Assembly: GCF_001623565.1 (NCBI RefSeq)
Contig: NZ_CP015196.1
Span: 310,001-374,000 of the forward strand
Direction: 5' to 3'
DNA: 64,000 nucleotides
Source: Streptococcus marmotae
Lineage (GTDB): Bacteria; Bacillota; Bacilli; Lactobacillales; Streptococcaceae
Shown: positions 56,564 to 64,000 of the stretch, piece after piece
Position numbering within the stretch: the stretch's first letter is position 1
How the letters are laid out: each line of letters opens with the position of its first letter
Notes under the pieces: generated by a model
Database searches by the model: none
Seen by the model: the letters and a program-made list of their open reading frames with translations, nothing else
Told to the model about the DNA's origin: nothing
Made by a program: the position numbers and the translations under genes

Positions 56564-57913
56564 ATGAAAGTGACTAAATTTGGCGGTAGTTCCCTCGCAT
56601 CAGCTACCCAACTTGAAAAAGTATTCACTATTGTCCAAGCAGATTCAGAACGTCGATTCATCGTCGTATCTGCTCCCGGTAAACGAGATAGTAACGACAC
56701 TAAGGTAACCGACGCTCTTATTAAATATTACAAGGAATATATAGACGGTAAAGATGTTTCTGTCAGCCAAGAATGGATTATCAATCGCTATCAAGCCATG
56801 GTAGATGAGCTAGATTTCCCAGGCAAATGCATGAAAAAAATCAAAGACAGCATTTTAGGACTTGCAACACTACCGATTGAGGACAATGACTTTCTCTATG
56901 ATGCTTTTTTAGCAGCAGGAGAAGATAACAATGCCAAATTAGTTGCCGAATATTTCACCTATAAGGGTATTCCTGCCCGCTATATTCACCCTAAAAAAGC
57001 AGGTATCATTGTTAGTTCAGAACCTGGAAATGCACGCATTTTACCTTCTAGCTATGATAAAATCGAAGAATTGAACAAGGCCGACGAAGTCCTTGTCATT
57101 CCTGGATTCTTTGGGGTAACAGTTGATAACCAAATCTGTACCTTCTCTCGCGGTGGCTCAGATATTACTGGTTCTATCGTTGCTGCTGGTGTTAAGGCTG
57201 ATCTCTATGAGAACTTTACAGATGTTGACGGTATTTTTGCTGCTCATCCTGGAATCATCCACAATCCACATTCTATCAAGGAATTGACCTATCGTGAAAT
57301 GCGGGAGTTGGCCTATGCTGGATTCTCTGTCCTTCACGACGAAGCCCTACTTCCTGCCTACCGCGGTCGCATTCCGCTTGTCATTAAAAACACCAATAAC
57401 CCTGACCACCCTGGTACACGTATTGTACTCAAACATAGCGACCATACCTTACCCGTTGTCGGAATCGCAGCAGATGACGGCTTTGTCAGCATCAATCTGT
57501 CGAAATACTTGATGAACCGAGAAATCGGATTTGGTCGGAAAGTCTTAAACATCCTCGAAGATCTCAATATTCGTTGGGAACATATGCCGACTGGAATCGA
57601 TGACCTCTCACTTGTTTTACGCAGCCGCGAATTGACACCAATCAAGGAAGAAGAAATCCTCCGTCAGCTCAATTCTAAGCTCGAAGTCGACAAGGCAGAA
57701 ATCGAATATGGATTATCGATTATCATGATTGTTGGTGAAAACATGAAGAGTCATGTCGGGGTAACAGCTACCGCAACAGCTGCCCTCTCTCAAGAAAATG
57801 TCAACTTGACCATGATTTCTCAAGGTGCTAGCGAAGTATCTGTCCTATTCGCTATCAAAACAGAAGAAAAAGAAAAAGCCCTCAAAGCCTTGTATAAAGC
57901 CTTTTTTGGATAA
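56564..57913 (+). CDS. lysC: Aspartate kinase
   Basis: 449 residues, the monofunctional class with a long catalytic domain (YclM/aspartokinase III-like). The N-terminus KVTKFGGSSLASATQLEKV is the phosphate loop; FSRGGSDITGSIVAAGVKADLYENFTDVDGIFAAHP holds the Ser/Asp substrate residues. Two ACT domains fill about 300-449 (SIIMIVGENMKSHVGVTATATAALSQENVNLTMISQGASEVSVLFAI). It makes aspartyl phosphate for lysine, threonine and methionine. The ATG at 56564 is chosen; a GTG at 56552 touches the ribosome site. No lysine riboswitch is visible upstream. Confidence 0.92.
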   Translation: MKVTKFGGSSLASATQLEKVFTIVQADSERRFIVVSAPGKRDSNDTKVTDALIKYYKEYIDGKDVSVSQEWIINRYQAMVDELDFPGKCMKKIKDSILGLATLPIEDNDFLYDAFLAAGEDNNAKLVAEYFTYKGIPARYIHPKKAGIIVSSEPGNARILPSSYDKIEELNKADEVLVIPGFFGVTVDNQICTFSRGGSDITGSIVAAGVKADLYENFTDVDGIFAAHPGIIHNPHSIKELTYREMRELAYAGFSVLHDEALLPAYRGRIPLVIKNTNNPDHPGTRIVLKHSDHTLPVVGIAADDGFVSINLSKYLMNREIGFGRKVLNILEDLNIRWEHMPTGIDDLSLVLRSRELTPIKEEEILRQLNSKLEVDKAEIEYGLSIIMIVGENMKSHVGVTATATAALSQENVNLTMISQGASEVSVLFAIKTEEKEKALKALYKAFFG

Positions 57914-57933
57914 ATCTATTCTAGCTAAAAATC

Positions 57934-57963
57934 CAACTCTGACATGAGAGCTGGATTTTTTTA
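57934..57963 (+). terminator. Terminator after aspartokinase
   Basis: AAATCCA-CTCT-GACATG-AGAG-TGGATTT stem then T7; also faces the lacD 3' end. Confidence 0.85.
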
Positions 57964-57982
57964 CTTTATTTTATATAGAACG

Positions 57983-58981
57983 TTACTTGACTTCTACTTT
58001 ATCAAGCCAAGAACTTGCAGTCGTTGCAAGGACACCATTCAATTCTTCCATGTTCTGACGACCTTGATCTGCCAACCACGCCTTAGCCGCAGCTTCTCCT
58101 TCTTTCGCAAAGACTGCAACCGCATCTTTCCATGTTGCACGACCACACAGCACACCATTAAAGCTAGAACCTGCTTCTTTAGCTACCACAAGTGTTTCTT
58201 GGAAGAGCTTAGCGGATACACCCGCACTCAAGAAGATAAATGGTAGGTGAGTTGCTTCTGCTTGTTCTTTAAAGTATGCCTTTGCTTCTTCTAGGCTATA
58301 AACAGGTTCTTGATCCGTATAGCCTTCCACAAAGTTCATATTAACTGGAACTTCGACCTTCAAGACGTCAGCATTGTAGCGAGCCTTGCTAAATTCACGC
58401 ATCGCACCATTCACTTTATGAGGTTTCAAGGCTGCATATTCACGAGATGTCACATCCATATCGCTAGCATCATAGGTCAAGATTTCCACAAAGTAAGGAA
58501 TATCTTCAGCGATACACTCGCTACCGATTCGTTCGATCCAGGCATGCTTGATATCGTTAATTTCTGGCTTATCATCTACATCATAGTAAAGCAAGATTTT
58601 CACCGCATCTGCACCCAATTCTTTGATCCGTTTTGCAGACCAATTTGGAAGCAAGTCTGGTAAGCGACCTGGTGTTGACGCATCATAGCCTGTTTTCTCA
58701 TAAGCCGCAATAAACCCACAATCTGGATGGCGCAATTTTGAAGCTAGTACACCATATTCCGCATCCAGTAAGATAGAGCTTGCATACTGAGTCAAATCAC
58801 TTGAAATGACTTTTTTGAAATCAACCAGAATCTCATCTCCAAAATCAGCATCTGCTGCTGCCGACAAGAGTCGTTTCAAAGCACCACGTTGGTCAATCGC
58901 GAGGGCTGCAATCACTTTTTCGTCATTTGAGAGACGAACTAAATGATCATACTTAGCCTGTGAAAGTTGTAATTTTTCCAT
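57983..58981 (-). CDS. lacD: Tagatose 1,6-diphosphate aldolase
   Basis: Class I aldolase of 332 residues, LacD type. KVIAALAIDQRGALKRLL, SSILLDAEYG and GADAVKILLYYDVDD with KARYNADVLKVEVPVNM (Schiff-base lysine region) and PFIFLSAGVSAKLFQETL. Here it is not with lacABCEFG but behind nagA, so a role in amino sugar or general hexose catabolism, or as a LacD.1-type regulator known in group A streptococci, is possible. TAGGAGGAAG precedes the ATG. Ends against the aspartokinase terminator. Confidence 0.92.
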   Translation of the reverse strand: MEKLQLSQAKYDHLVRLSNDEKVIAALAIDQRGALKRLLSAAADADFGDEILVDFKKVISSDLTQYASSILLDAEYGVLASKLRHPDCGFIAAYEKTGYDASTPGRLPDLLPNWSAKRIKELGADAVKILLYYDVDDKPEINDIKHAWIERIGSECIAEDIPYFVEILTYDASDMDVTSREYAALKPHKVNGAMREFSKARYNADVLKVEVPVNMNFVEGYTDQEPVYSLEEAKAYFKEQAEATHLPFIFLSAGVSAKLFQETLVVAKEAGSSFNGVLCGRATWKDAVAVFAKEGEAAAKAWLADQGRQNMEELNGVLATTASSWLDKVEVK

Positions 58982-59060
58982 TATCTTCCTCCTAGATAAA
59001 GTAGAGTATAAGCAATAATAACTGGCTTTCTGCCAATAAACTATCCATTAATAGTAGCAA

Positions 59061-60212
59061 CTATTCGACACCAAAGCGTTTCACACCATCCAAATACGTA
59101 GCCTGTAAACGACCTTTATCATCGACTACAATGAAATCTGCTGCCCGACCTGCTACAATTTGTCCACAGACATGATCGATATTGACAGATTTTGCTGGAG
59201 CAAGTGATGCCATACGGACAGCATCTGGTAAACTTGCCAAGCCCCATTCGACAATATGTTCTACTGCCTGAATCAATTCCAAGATAGAACCTGCTAGACT
59301 GCCATTGTGTTTCAGGCGAGCGGTTCCGTCTTTGACTACAACCTCAAATTCACCCAAGCGAGAATCTCCTTCCCCTTGGCCTCCTGCACGCATACAGTCA
59401 GTAATGAGAACTGTTTCTTCTACCCCACGCGCTTTCAACACAATATCTACTGCTGCTGGATGGACATGGTGACCATCACAGATAACCTCAGCAAAGACAT
59501 TTTCTAAATCAAGCGCCGCACCGACCATGCCTGGTTCTCTATGATGAAGCCCACTCATCCCATTGTAAACATGGACGAAGATATTGGCTCCTGCTTCAAC
59601 TGCCTTTTTAGCTTGATCATAGGTCGCATCACTGTGGGCAAGGGCAGTATGAATCTTTTTCTCATTAGCAAAGTGAATAAATTCCTCTACTCCATCCCGT
59701 TCTGGAGCAATCGCAATCTTATTGACCAAGCCTTCTGATAAACGGTGCCATTTGTCCAATTTCTCAACAGACGGATCGCCCATATACTTAGGATTTTGTG
59801 CGCCCTTGTATTTCTCTGTGAAAAACGGCCCTTCAAGGAAAATACCTTGAATCTTAGCACCTGTTTCTTCACCCGCATGACGACCAATGGTTTCACAAAC
59901 CGCATCCAAATTCTCTGTTGAATCGGTTAAGGTTGTTGGTAACCAAGAAGTAACACCACAAGACAAGAGCCCTTCTGAAATCACCTTAATTCCTTCAAAA
60001 TCATTGTCCATAACGTCATACGAAGCATAGCCATGAATATGAGTATCCACTAGACCAGGTCCAATATGATAGTCTGAATAATCTACAATTGTTCCTTCTG
60101 GTTTTTCCGTCACAATCTCACCAAATTGACCATCATCTGTAATCTCTAGATAGGCATTTTCAACCTCTCGATCGGACAAGATAATGGATTTTGCAAAAAT
60201 ATAGTGTGCCAT
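59061..60212 (-). CDS. nagA: N-acetylglucosamine-6-phosphate deacetylase
   Basis: Amidohydrolase-fold enzyme of 383 residues converting GlcNAc-6-P to GlcN-6-P. Metal/active-site motifs: GLVDTHIHGYASYDVMD (HxH), GIFLEGPFF, ALAHSDATYDQAKKAVEAGANIFVHVYNGMSGLHHREPG and VLITDCMRAGGQGEG. GAAAGGAGAC precedes the ATG. The 79-base gap suggests it is co-transcribed with lacD. Confidence 0.94.
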   Translation of the reverse strand: MAHYIFAKSIILSDREVENAYLEITDDGQFGEIVTEKPEGTIVDYSDYHIGPGLVDTHIHGYASYDVMDNDFEGIKVISEGLLSCGVTSWLPTTLTDSTENLDAVCETIGRHAGEETGAKIQGIFLEGPFFTEKYKGAQNPKYMGDPSVEKLDKWHRLSEGLVNKIAIAPERDGVEEFIHFANEKKIHTALAHSDATYDQAKKAVEAGANIFVHVYNGMSGLHHREPGMVGAALDLENVFAEVICDGHHVHPAAVDIVLKARGVEETVLITDCMRAGGQGEGDSRLGEFEVVVKDGTARLKHNGSLAGSILELIQAVEHIVEWGLASLPDAVRMASLAPAKSVNIDHVCGQIVAGRAADFIVVDDKGRLQATYLDGVKRFGVE

Positions 60213-60268
60213 GTTGTCTCCTTTCTCAAAGACTCGATTCTACTAAATTAACATATTAACCGAAAACT

Positions 60269-60278
60269 GGTTATAACC
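60269..60278. promoter_or_regulatory. Palindrome at the nagA start of transcription
   Basis: GGTTATAACC, just downstream of the -10, in an AACTGGTTATAACC context. Position suits a repressor such as a GntR-type NagR; the protein is not in this window. Confidence 0.45.
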
Positions 60279-60288
60279 TCTCCTCTTT

Positions 60289-60317
60289 ATTGTACTCACC
60301 TTTTACTAAATTGTCAA
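60289..60317 (-). promoter_or_regulatory. nagA promoter
   Basis: Minus strand TTGACA (60312-60317), 17-bp spacer, TACAAT (60289-60294). Confidence 0.8.
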
Positions 60318-60449
60318 GTTATTTCTCAATCCTAGCTAGCTTTTTCTGACGCTAAACAAGACCGTTCACTCCTGATTATTTCAACGAAGCAGACAGGCAA
60401 AAGCCATCTAAAATAGAGAAAGTACCTTGCTGCTTAAAATTAAACAGAC

Positions 60450-60482
60450 AAAAACTGCTGTTTCCATCTTACAAACAGCAGC
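60450..60482 (-). terminator. Terminator after alr
   Basis: CTGCTGTTT ... AAACAGCAG stem followed on the minus strand by TTTTT. Confidence 0.85.
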
Positions 60483-60488
60483 TCTATT

Positions 60489-61592
60489 CTATTCATAATA
60501 ACGAGGAATCCGATCCGACAAACCGCAAACTACCTCATAATTAATCGTTTTGAGATAATCCGCCCAATCCTGTACCTCTATCGCCCTATCACCACTGACA
60601 CCAATCAAGGTAACAAGAGTTCCTAAAGGATATTTCTTCGGTAAGCGCACCGTAATTTGGTCCATGGAGACACGACCGACTACCGGACACCATTCCCCTT
60701 CTACTAGCAATGAAAAGCCTTGCATCGTGCGGAAAAAACCATCTGCATAGCCAATTGGAATCGTACCGATATATTCTGTTTGTTCACTATGGTAGGTCGC
60801 ACCATAGCCGATACTGGCTCCTGCTTCTACTTCTTTTATATGAACCAATTCCGAGGTCAAGCCCAAGGCTGGCCGAATAGAATAGGGCAAATCTAAGGCA
60901 TGACCACTCGGGTTCAGACCATATAAGATATTTCCCAACCGCACCATTGTAAAGATCGTATCTACATGCCAAATACTAGTAGCCGAATTACTCGCATGAA
61001 TGCAGGCCGGTACGTAGTTCAAATCGGAAATCAACTCCTTAAATCGAGCCAATTGCAATTGAAATTGACTGTCATCTTTCTCATCAGCCGTCGCAAAATG
61101 AGTGAACACCCCTTCGATTGTAACACCATGTTGCCCCAACTCATCCATGGCTTGATTGAGGGATTGACTATCCCTAAAACCAATCCGCCCCATACCGGTA
61201 TCTACTTTCACATGAACCTGCAAACCGTGCAAGGAAATACCTTGTTGTAAGAGCAATTGTATCCATTCAAGACTAGCTACTGTCACCATGATTTTTTCTG
61301 AAATGGCAAGAGGCACGGTCTCTACAGGTATAATTCCTAATATCAATATTGGTTGAACAATTCCTGCTTGCCGTAATTCCAGCGCCTCATCCATATTGGA
61401 TACACAAAAGCCATCTACCTGATTCTCCAAATGTCTGGCAACTGCAACAGCTCCGTGACCATAGGCATTAGCCTTAACGACCGCAAAAACCTGTGGCTGA
61501 TTGGGCAATCCTTGTCTGACTTGCTCTAGATTCTCTGAAATAGCTGCTAAATCAACCTGAATAGTTGTTGGTCTATGAATGCTTGCTCTCAT
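60489..61592 (-). CDS. alr: Alanine racemase
   Basis: PLP enzyme of 367 residues supplying D-alanine for the cell wall. PLP lysine Lys40 in [11 protein letters not shown]; catalytic Tyr in [28 protein letters not shown]-terminal [21 protein letters not shown] precedes the ATG. The start overlaps the acpS end by 20 bases, the usual acpS-alr coupling. Confidence 0.96.
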   Translation of the reverse strand: MRASIHRPTTIQVDLAAISENLEQVRQGLPNQPQVFAVVKANAYGHGAVAVARHLENQVDGFCVSNMDEALELRQAGIVQPILILGIIPVETVPLAISEKIMVTVASLEWIQLLLQQGISLHGLQVHVKVDTGMGRIGFRDSQSLNQAMDELGQHGVTIEGVFTHFATADEKDDSQFQLQLARFKELISDLNYVPACIHASNSATSIWHVDTIFTMVRLGNILYGLNPSGHALDLPYSIRPALGLTSELVHIKEVEAGASIGYGATYHSEQTEYIGTIPIGYADGFFRTMQGFSLLVEGEWCPVVGRVSMDQITVRLPKKYPLGTLVTLIGVSGDRAIEVQDWADYLKTINYEVVCGLSDRIPRYYE

Positions 61593-61944
61593 CTATTTCC
61601 TCCAAAATCACACTCGCCTGTACAAACCCAGCAGAGTGGCTAATGCTAATCCAGGACTTGGCTTTAATAGGGGACCTGGCGATATAGGGTGCCCCTTTTT
61701 TATCTGTTAAAATTTCAATATCGTGAAAACCGACTTGCCCAATCCCTGTCCCAAGTGCCTTGACAAAGGCTTCTTTCGCCGACCATCGGCCTGCTAAATA
61801 CTCAACTTGCCGTCGGTGTTTCAACTGTCGAAAACGGTCTAATTCGTTTTCTGTCAATACCTTACTGGCAAATCGTTCGTGCTTCTTCATCGCTACTTCT
61901 ACAGCAGCCATATCTTGCATGTCTATTCCGTGTCCTATTATCAT
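61573..61944 (-). CDS. acpS: Holo-ACP synthase
   Basis: 123 residues. Transfers 4'-phosphopantetheine from CoA to Ser35 of [19 protein letters not shown] and [30 protein letters not shown] (Mg-binding Asp8 and the Glu in the SAKEAF motif), then [18 protein letters not shown]. The ribosome site is weak (TAGAAA). Downstream of secA, with a terminator between. Confidence 0.94.
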   Translation of the reverse strand: MIIGHGIDMQDMAAVEVAMKKHERFASKVLTENELDRFRQLKHRRQVEYLAGRWSAKEAFVKALGTGIGQVGFHDIEILTDKKGAPYIARSPIKAKSWISISHSAGFVQASVILEEIDESKHS

Positions 61945-61950
61945 TTTCTA

Positions 61951-61994
61951 AAAAAGAAGCGGGATATCCGTGCTCTTTCAAAGACCGGATACCC
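61951..61994 (-). terminator. Terminator after secA
   Basis: GGGTATCCGG/CGGATATCCC stem with a 14-base loop followed by a T-rich tract on the minus strand. Confidence 0.8.
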
Positions 61995-62015
61995 TCACTT
62001 CCTCCCTCATGTTTC

Positions 62016-64000
62016 TTAACTTACTTGCTTGCGACCATGACAGTTCTTAAATTTCTTGCCTGACTGACATGGACAAGGATCATTACGGTCAACTCCTTCA
62101 AAGCGCACTTGCTCATTTGGAGTAACTGTTTGTGCTGGAATGATATTCTTCGTAGCAGTTGTACGAGCCTCTTGCGTAGCATGCTCCCGTTCAATATTGT
62201 CATGAATCTGTGCTTTCATCATCAAACGCGTCACATCAAACTCAATCGAAGCAATCATATCATTAAAGGTTGTGAAGGCTTCTGATTGGTACTCCACAAC
62301 TGGATTATTTTGCGCATACCCACGAAGACTCACTGCATTGCGGAGTTGGTCCATCATGTCAATATGGTCTGTCCATTTATTGTCTACAACACGGAGGATC
62401 AATACCTTTTGGAATTCTCTCACACGATCTTCATCACGCAATTTTGCTACTTGACTGTTATAGACTTCCAGGGCACGATCATAGAGGTAGGATACGATTT
62501 CTTTATCTGATTTACCTTCCAAATCCGCCAAAGCGATAGACTCTTCTGAAACAAGATTTAACTGTGCAAAGTTCAAGATTGCCTGTAGAGCTTCATCGCT
62601 CTTACTTGACCGATGGTCTGCTACTTGCCGTTCAATCGTCCGAAGAATCATCGCCTTGATTTCTGGAGCCAAATCGCGATTAGCTGTAATCACATCGTGA
62701 CGCTGATTGTAGATAATTTCACGTTGTTCACGCATGACATCGTCGTACTGAAGGACTTGTTTACGAGAATCGTAGTTATTTCCTTCGACCCGTTTTTGCG
62801 CCCCTTCTACCTGACGGGTTAACATTTTTGACTTAATCACAGACTCTTCTTCTGTCAAATTCATGCGTTCCATGAAGGCCTTGATTCGCTCTGAGCCAAA
62901 ACGTTTCATCAAATCATCTTCCAAAGAAAGATAGAATTGGGACTCACCTGGGTCTCCCTGACGGCCTGAACGTCCACGAAGCTGATTATCGATCCGACGG
63001 CTCTCATGGCGCTCTGTACCGATGACACAAAGTCCACCAAGTTCACGAACCCCAGGGCCTAACTTGATATCCGTACCACGTCCAGCCATGTTGGTCGCAA
63101 TCGTCACCGCACCACGTTGGCCAGCATTCATGATGATTTGTGCTTCGCGGTAGTGGTTTTTCGCATTCAACACTTCGTGTGGCACACCAGCAGCAACTAG
63201 ACGTTGTGAAATGTAATCGGATGTTTCTACAGCTACTGTACCAACCAAGACAGGCTGTCCTTTTTCGTAGCGCGCTTTAACATCGGCTACAACGGCATTA
63301 AATTTGTACTCCAAACTTGGGTACAGCAAGTCTTCATGGTCAATACGAGCAATCGGACGGTTGGTTGGAATTGGAATGACACGAATGTTGTAAATTTCAC
63401 GGAATTCTTCTTCCTCTGTCTTACCAGTACCTGTCATTCCTGATAGTTTCTTATACATCCGGAAGAGGTTTTGGTAAGTGATAGAGGCACTCGTTTTTGA
63501 TTCATTTTGAACAGGGACACCTTCTTTTGCCTCAATCGCTTGGTGAAGACCGTCTGAATAACGACGACCTTCCATAGTCCGCCCTGTAAATGGATCGATA
63601 ATCATGACTTCTTGGGCTTCATTGACCAGATAATCAATGTCATAAATCATGATGTAATTGGCACGTAGAGCATTGTCAATAAAGTGTGTTAGGGCAACAT
63701 TTTCAATATCATATAGATTGTCTAATTTAAAGAAACTCTCGGCTTTATCAATCCCTGAGTCTGACAAACCAATCGTTTTAGACGGCACATCAATAATGTA
63801 GTCATCCTTGTCCAATGACTTCACCAGCTTATCCGCTAAGAAATATAATTGATTTGTTTCTGAAGAAGTTGGACCAGATACAATCAGCGGTGTCCGAGCC
63901 TCATCGATTAAAATAGAGTCAACCTCATCGACCAAGGCGTAATTCAGTGGACGTTGCACCATATCTTCTGCACGAACCACCATGTTATCACGGAGGTAGT
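62016..64000 (-). CDS. secA: Protein translocase ATPase SecA, 5' part outside the window
   Basis: The C-terminal 660 or so residues of SecA; the frame runs open to the window edge ([42 protein letters not shown]), so roughly the first 180 residues, including Walker A, are missing. Visible parts are [16 protein letters not shown] (DEAD box), [27 protein letters not shown] and [27 protein letters not shown]. The C-terminal zinc motif is [16 protein letters not shown] (Cys-X-Cys...Cys-His). It drives preproteins, such as the secreted protein at 45024, through SecYEG. Confidence 0.95.
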   Translation of the reverse strand, partial: YLRDNMVVRAEDMVQRPLNYALVDEVDSILIDEARTPLIVSGPTSSETNQLYFLADKLVKSLDKDDYIIDVPSKTIGLSDSGIDKAESFFKLDNLYDIENVALTHFIDNALRANYIMIYDIDYLVNEAQEVMIIDPFTGRTMEGRRYSDGLHQAIEAKEGVPVQNESKTSASITYQNLFRMYKKLSGMTGTGKTEEEEFREIYNIRVIPIPTNRPIARIDHEDLLYPSLEYKFNAVVADVKARYEKGQPVLVGTVAVETSDYISQRLVAAGVPHEVLNAKNHYREAQIIMNAGQRGAVTIATNMAGRGTDIKLGPGVRELGGLCVIGTERHESRRIDNQLRGRSGRQGDPGESQFYLSLEDDLMKRFGSERIKAFMERMNLTEEESVIKSKMLTRQVEGAQKRVEGNNYDSRKQVLQYDDVMREQREIIYNQRHDVITANRDLAPEIKAMILRTIERQVADHRSSKSDEALQAILNFAQLNLVSEESIALADLEGKSDKEIVSYLYDRALEVYNSQVAKLRDEDRVREFQKVLILRVVDNKWTDHIDMMDQLRNAVSLRGYAQNNPVVEYQSEAFTTFNDMIASIEFDVTRLMMKAQIHDNIEREHATQEARTTATKNIIPAQTVTPNEQVRFEGVDRNDPCPCQSGKKFKNCHGRKQVS

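Larger units (their letters stand above)
60213..60488. other. Region between alr and nagA
   Basis: 276 bases. nagA promoter and operator-like palindrome (60269-60317), an unassigned part (60320-60430), and the alr terminator (60450-60482). Confidence 0.55.

Overview
The window is low-GC Firmicute chromosome, most likely Streptococcus, with gene content and order like S. suis or a close relative. This is inferred from the gene set: fabT-fabH-acpP-fabK-fabD-fabG-fabF-accB-fabZ-accC-accD-accA, manLMN followed by a DUF956 gene, rimP-nusA-ylxR-ylxQ-infB-rbfA, a T-box-controlled serS, and mecA beside an rgpG/tagO-type gene. No rRNA, tRNA or CRISPR array was found. Most genes lie on the minus strand.

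Layout. 1-724: an IS66-type transposase remnant and a repeat element. 725-5886: the SUF iron-sulfur operon (sufCDSUB). 5967-9092: rgpG, mecA and uppP (envelope precursor and adaptor genes). 9219-11526: a glutamine/polar amino acid ABC transporter. 11611-12802: a small DNA-binding-like protein and an SPFH membrane protein. 12895-19704: branched-chain amino acid genes ilvBNCA (minus) and ilvD (plus), diverging around a perfect CodY box. 19752-22789: a DUF6176-like gene split by an ISL3 element that is itself split by an IS3 element. 22809-23150: a MIP18/SufT-like protein. 23299-29037: the rimP-to-rbfA translation operon, with two tandem structured repeats between infB and rbfA. 29628-31971: a three-gene accessory array sharing an N-terminal two-cysteine module. 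32108-36554: a membrane protein, an LCP ligase, a GNAT enzyme, tsaE and a purine permease. 36805-42967: a HAD phosphatase, the mannose PTS with manO, and serS. 43168-44581: a complete second ISL3 copy. 44754-45638: a divergent pair of a small membrane protein and a secreted protein. 45875-55983: the type II fatty acid synthesis cluster. 56564-57913: aspartokinase. 57983-60212: lacD and nagA. 60489-64000: alr, acpS and the C-terminal part of secA.

Regulation that can be read directly: a perfect CodY box at the ilvB promoter, a cre-like site in the man promoter spacer, a T-box leader on serS, PurR boxes at the purine permease, FabT boxes on the fabT promoter and upstream of fabK, and a tsaE promoter placed so that the mRNA should be leaderless. 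Short intergenic repeats with related inverted ends recur throughout.

The regions most worth follow-up are the three-gene array (29628-31971), the covarying tandem RNA-like repeats (23802-24030), the divergent secreted/membrane protein pair (44754-45638), and the nested insertion at 19752-22789. All functions are assigned from sequence reading alone; no database search was run.
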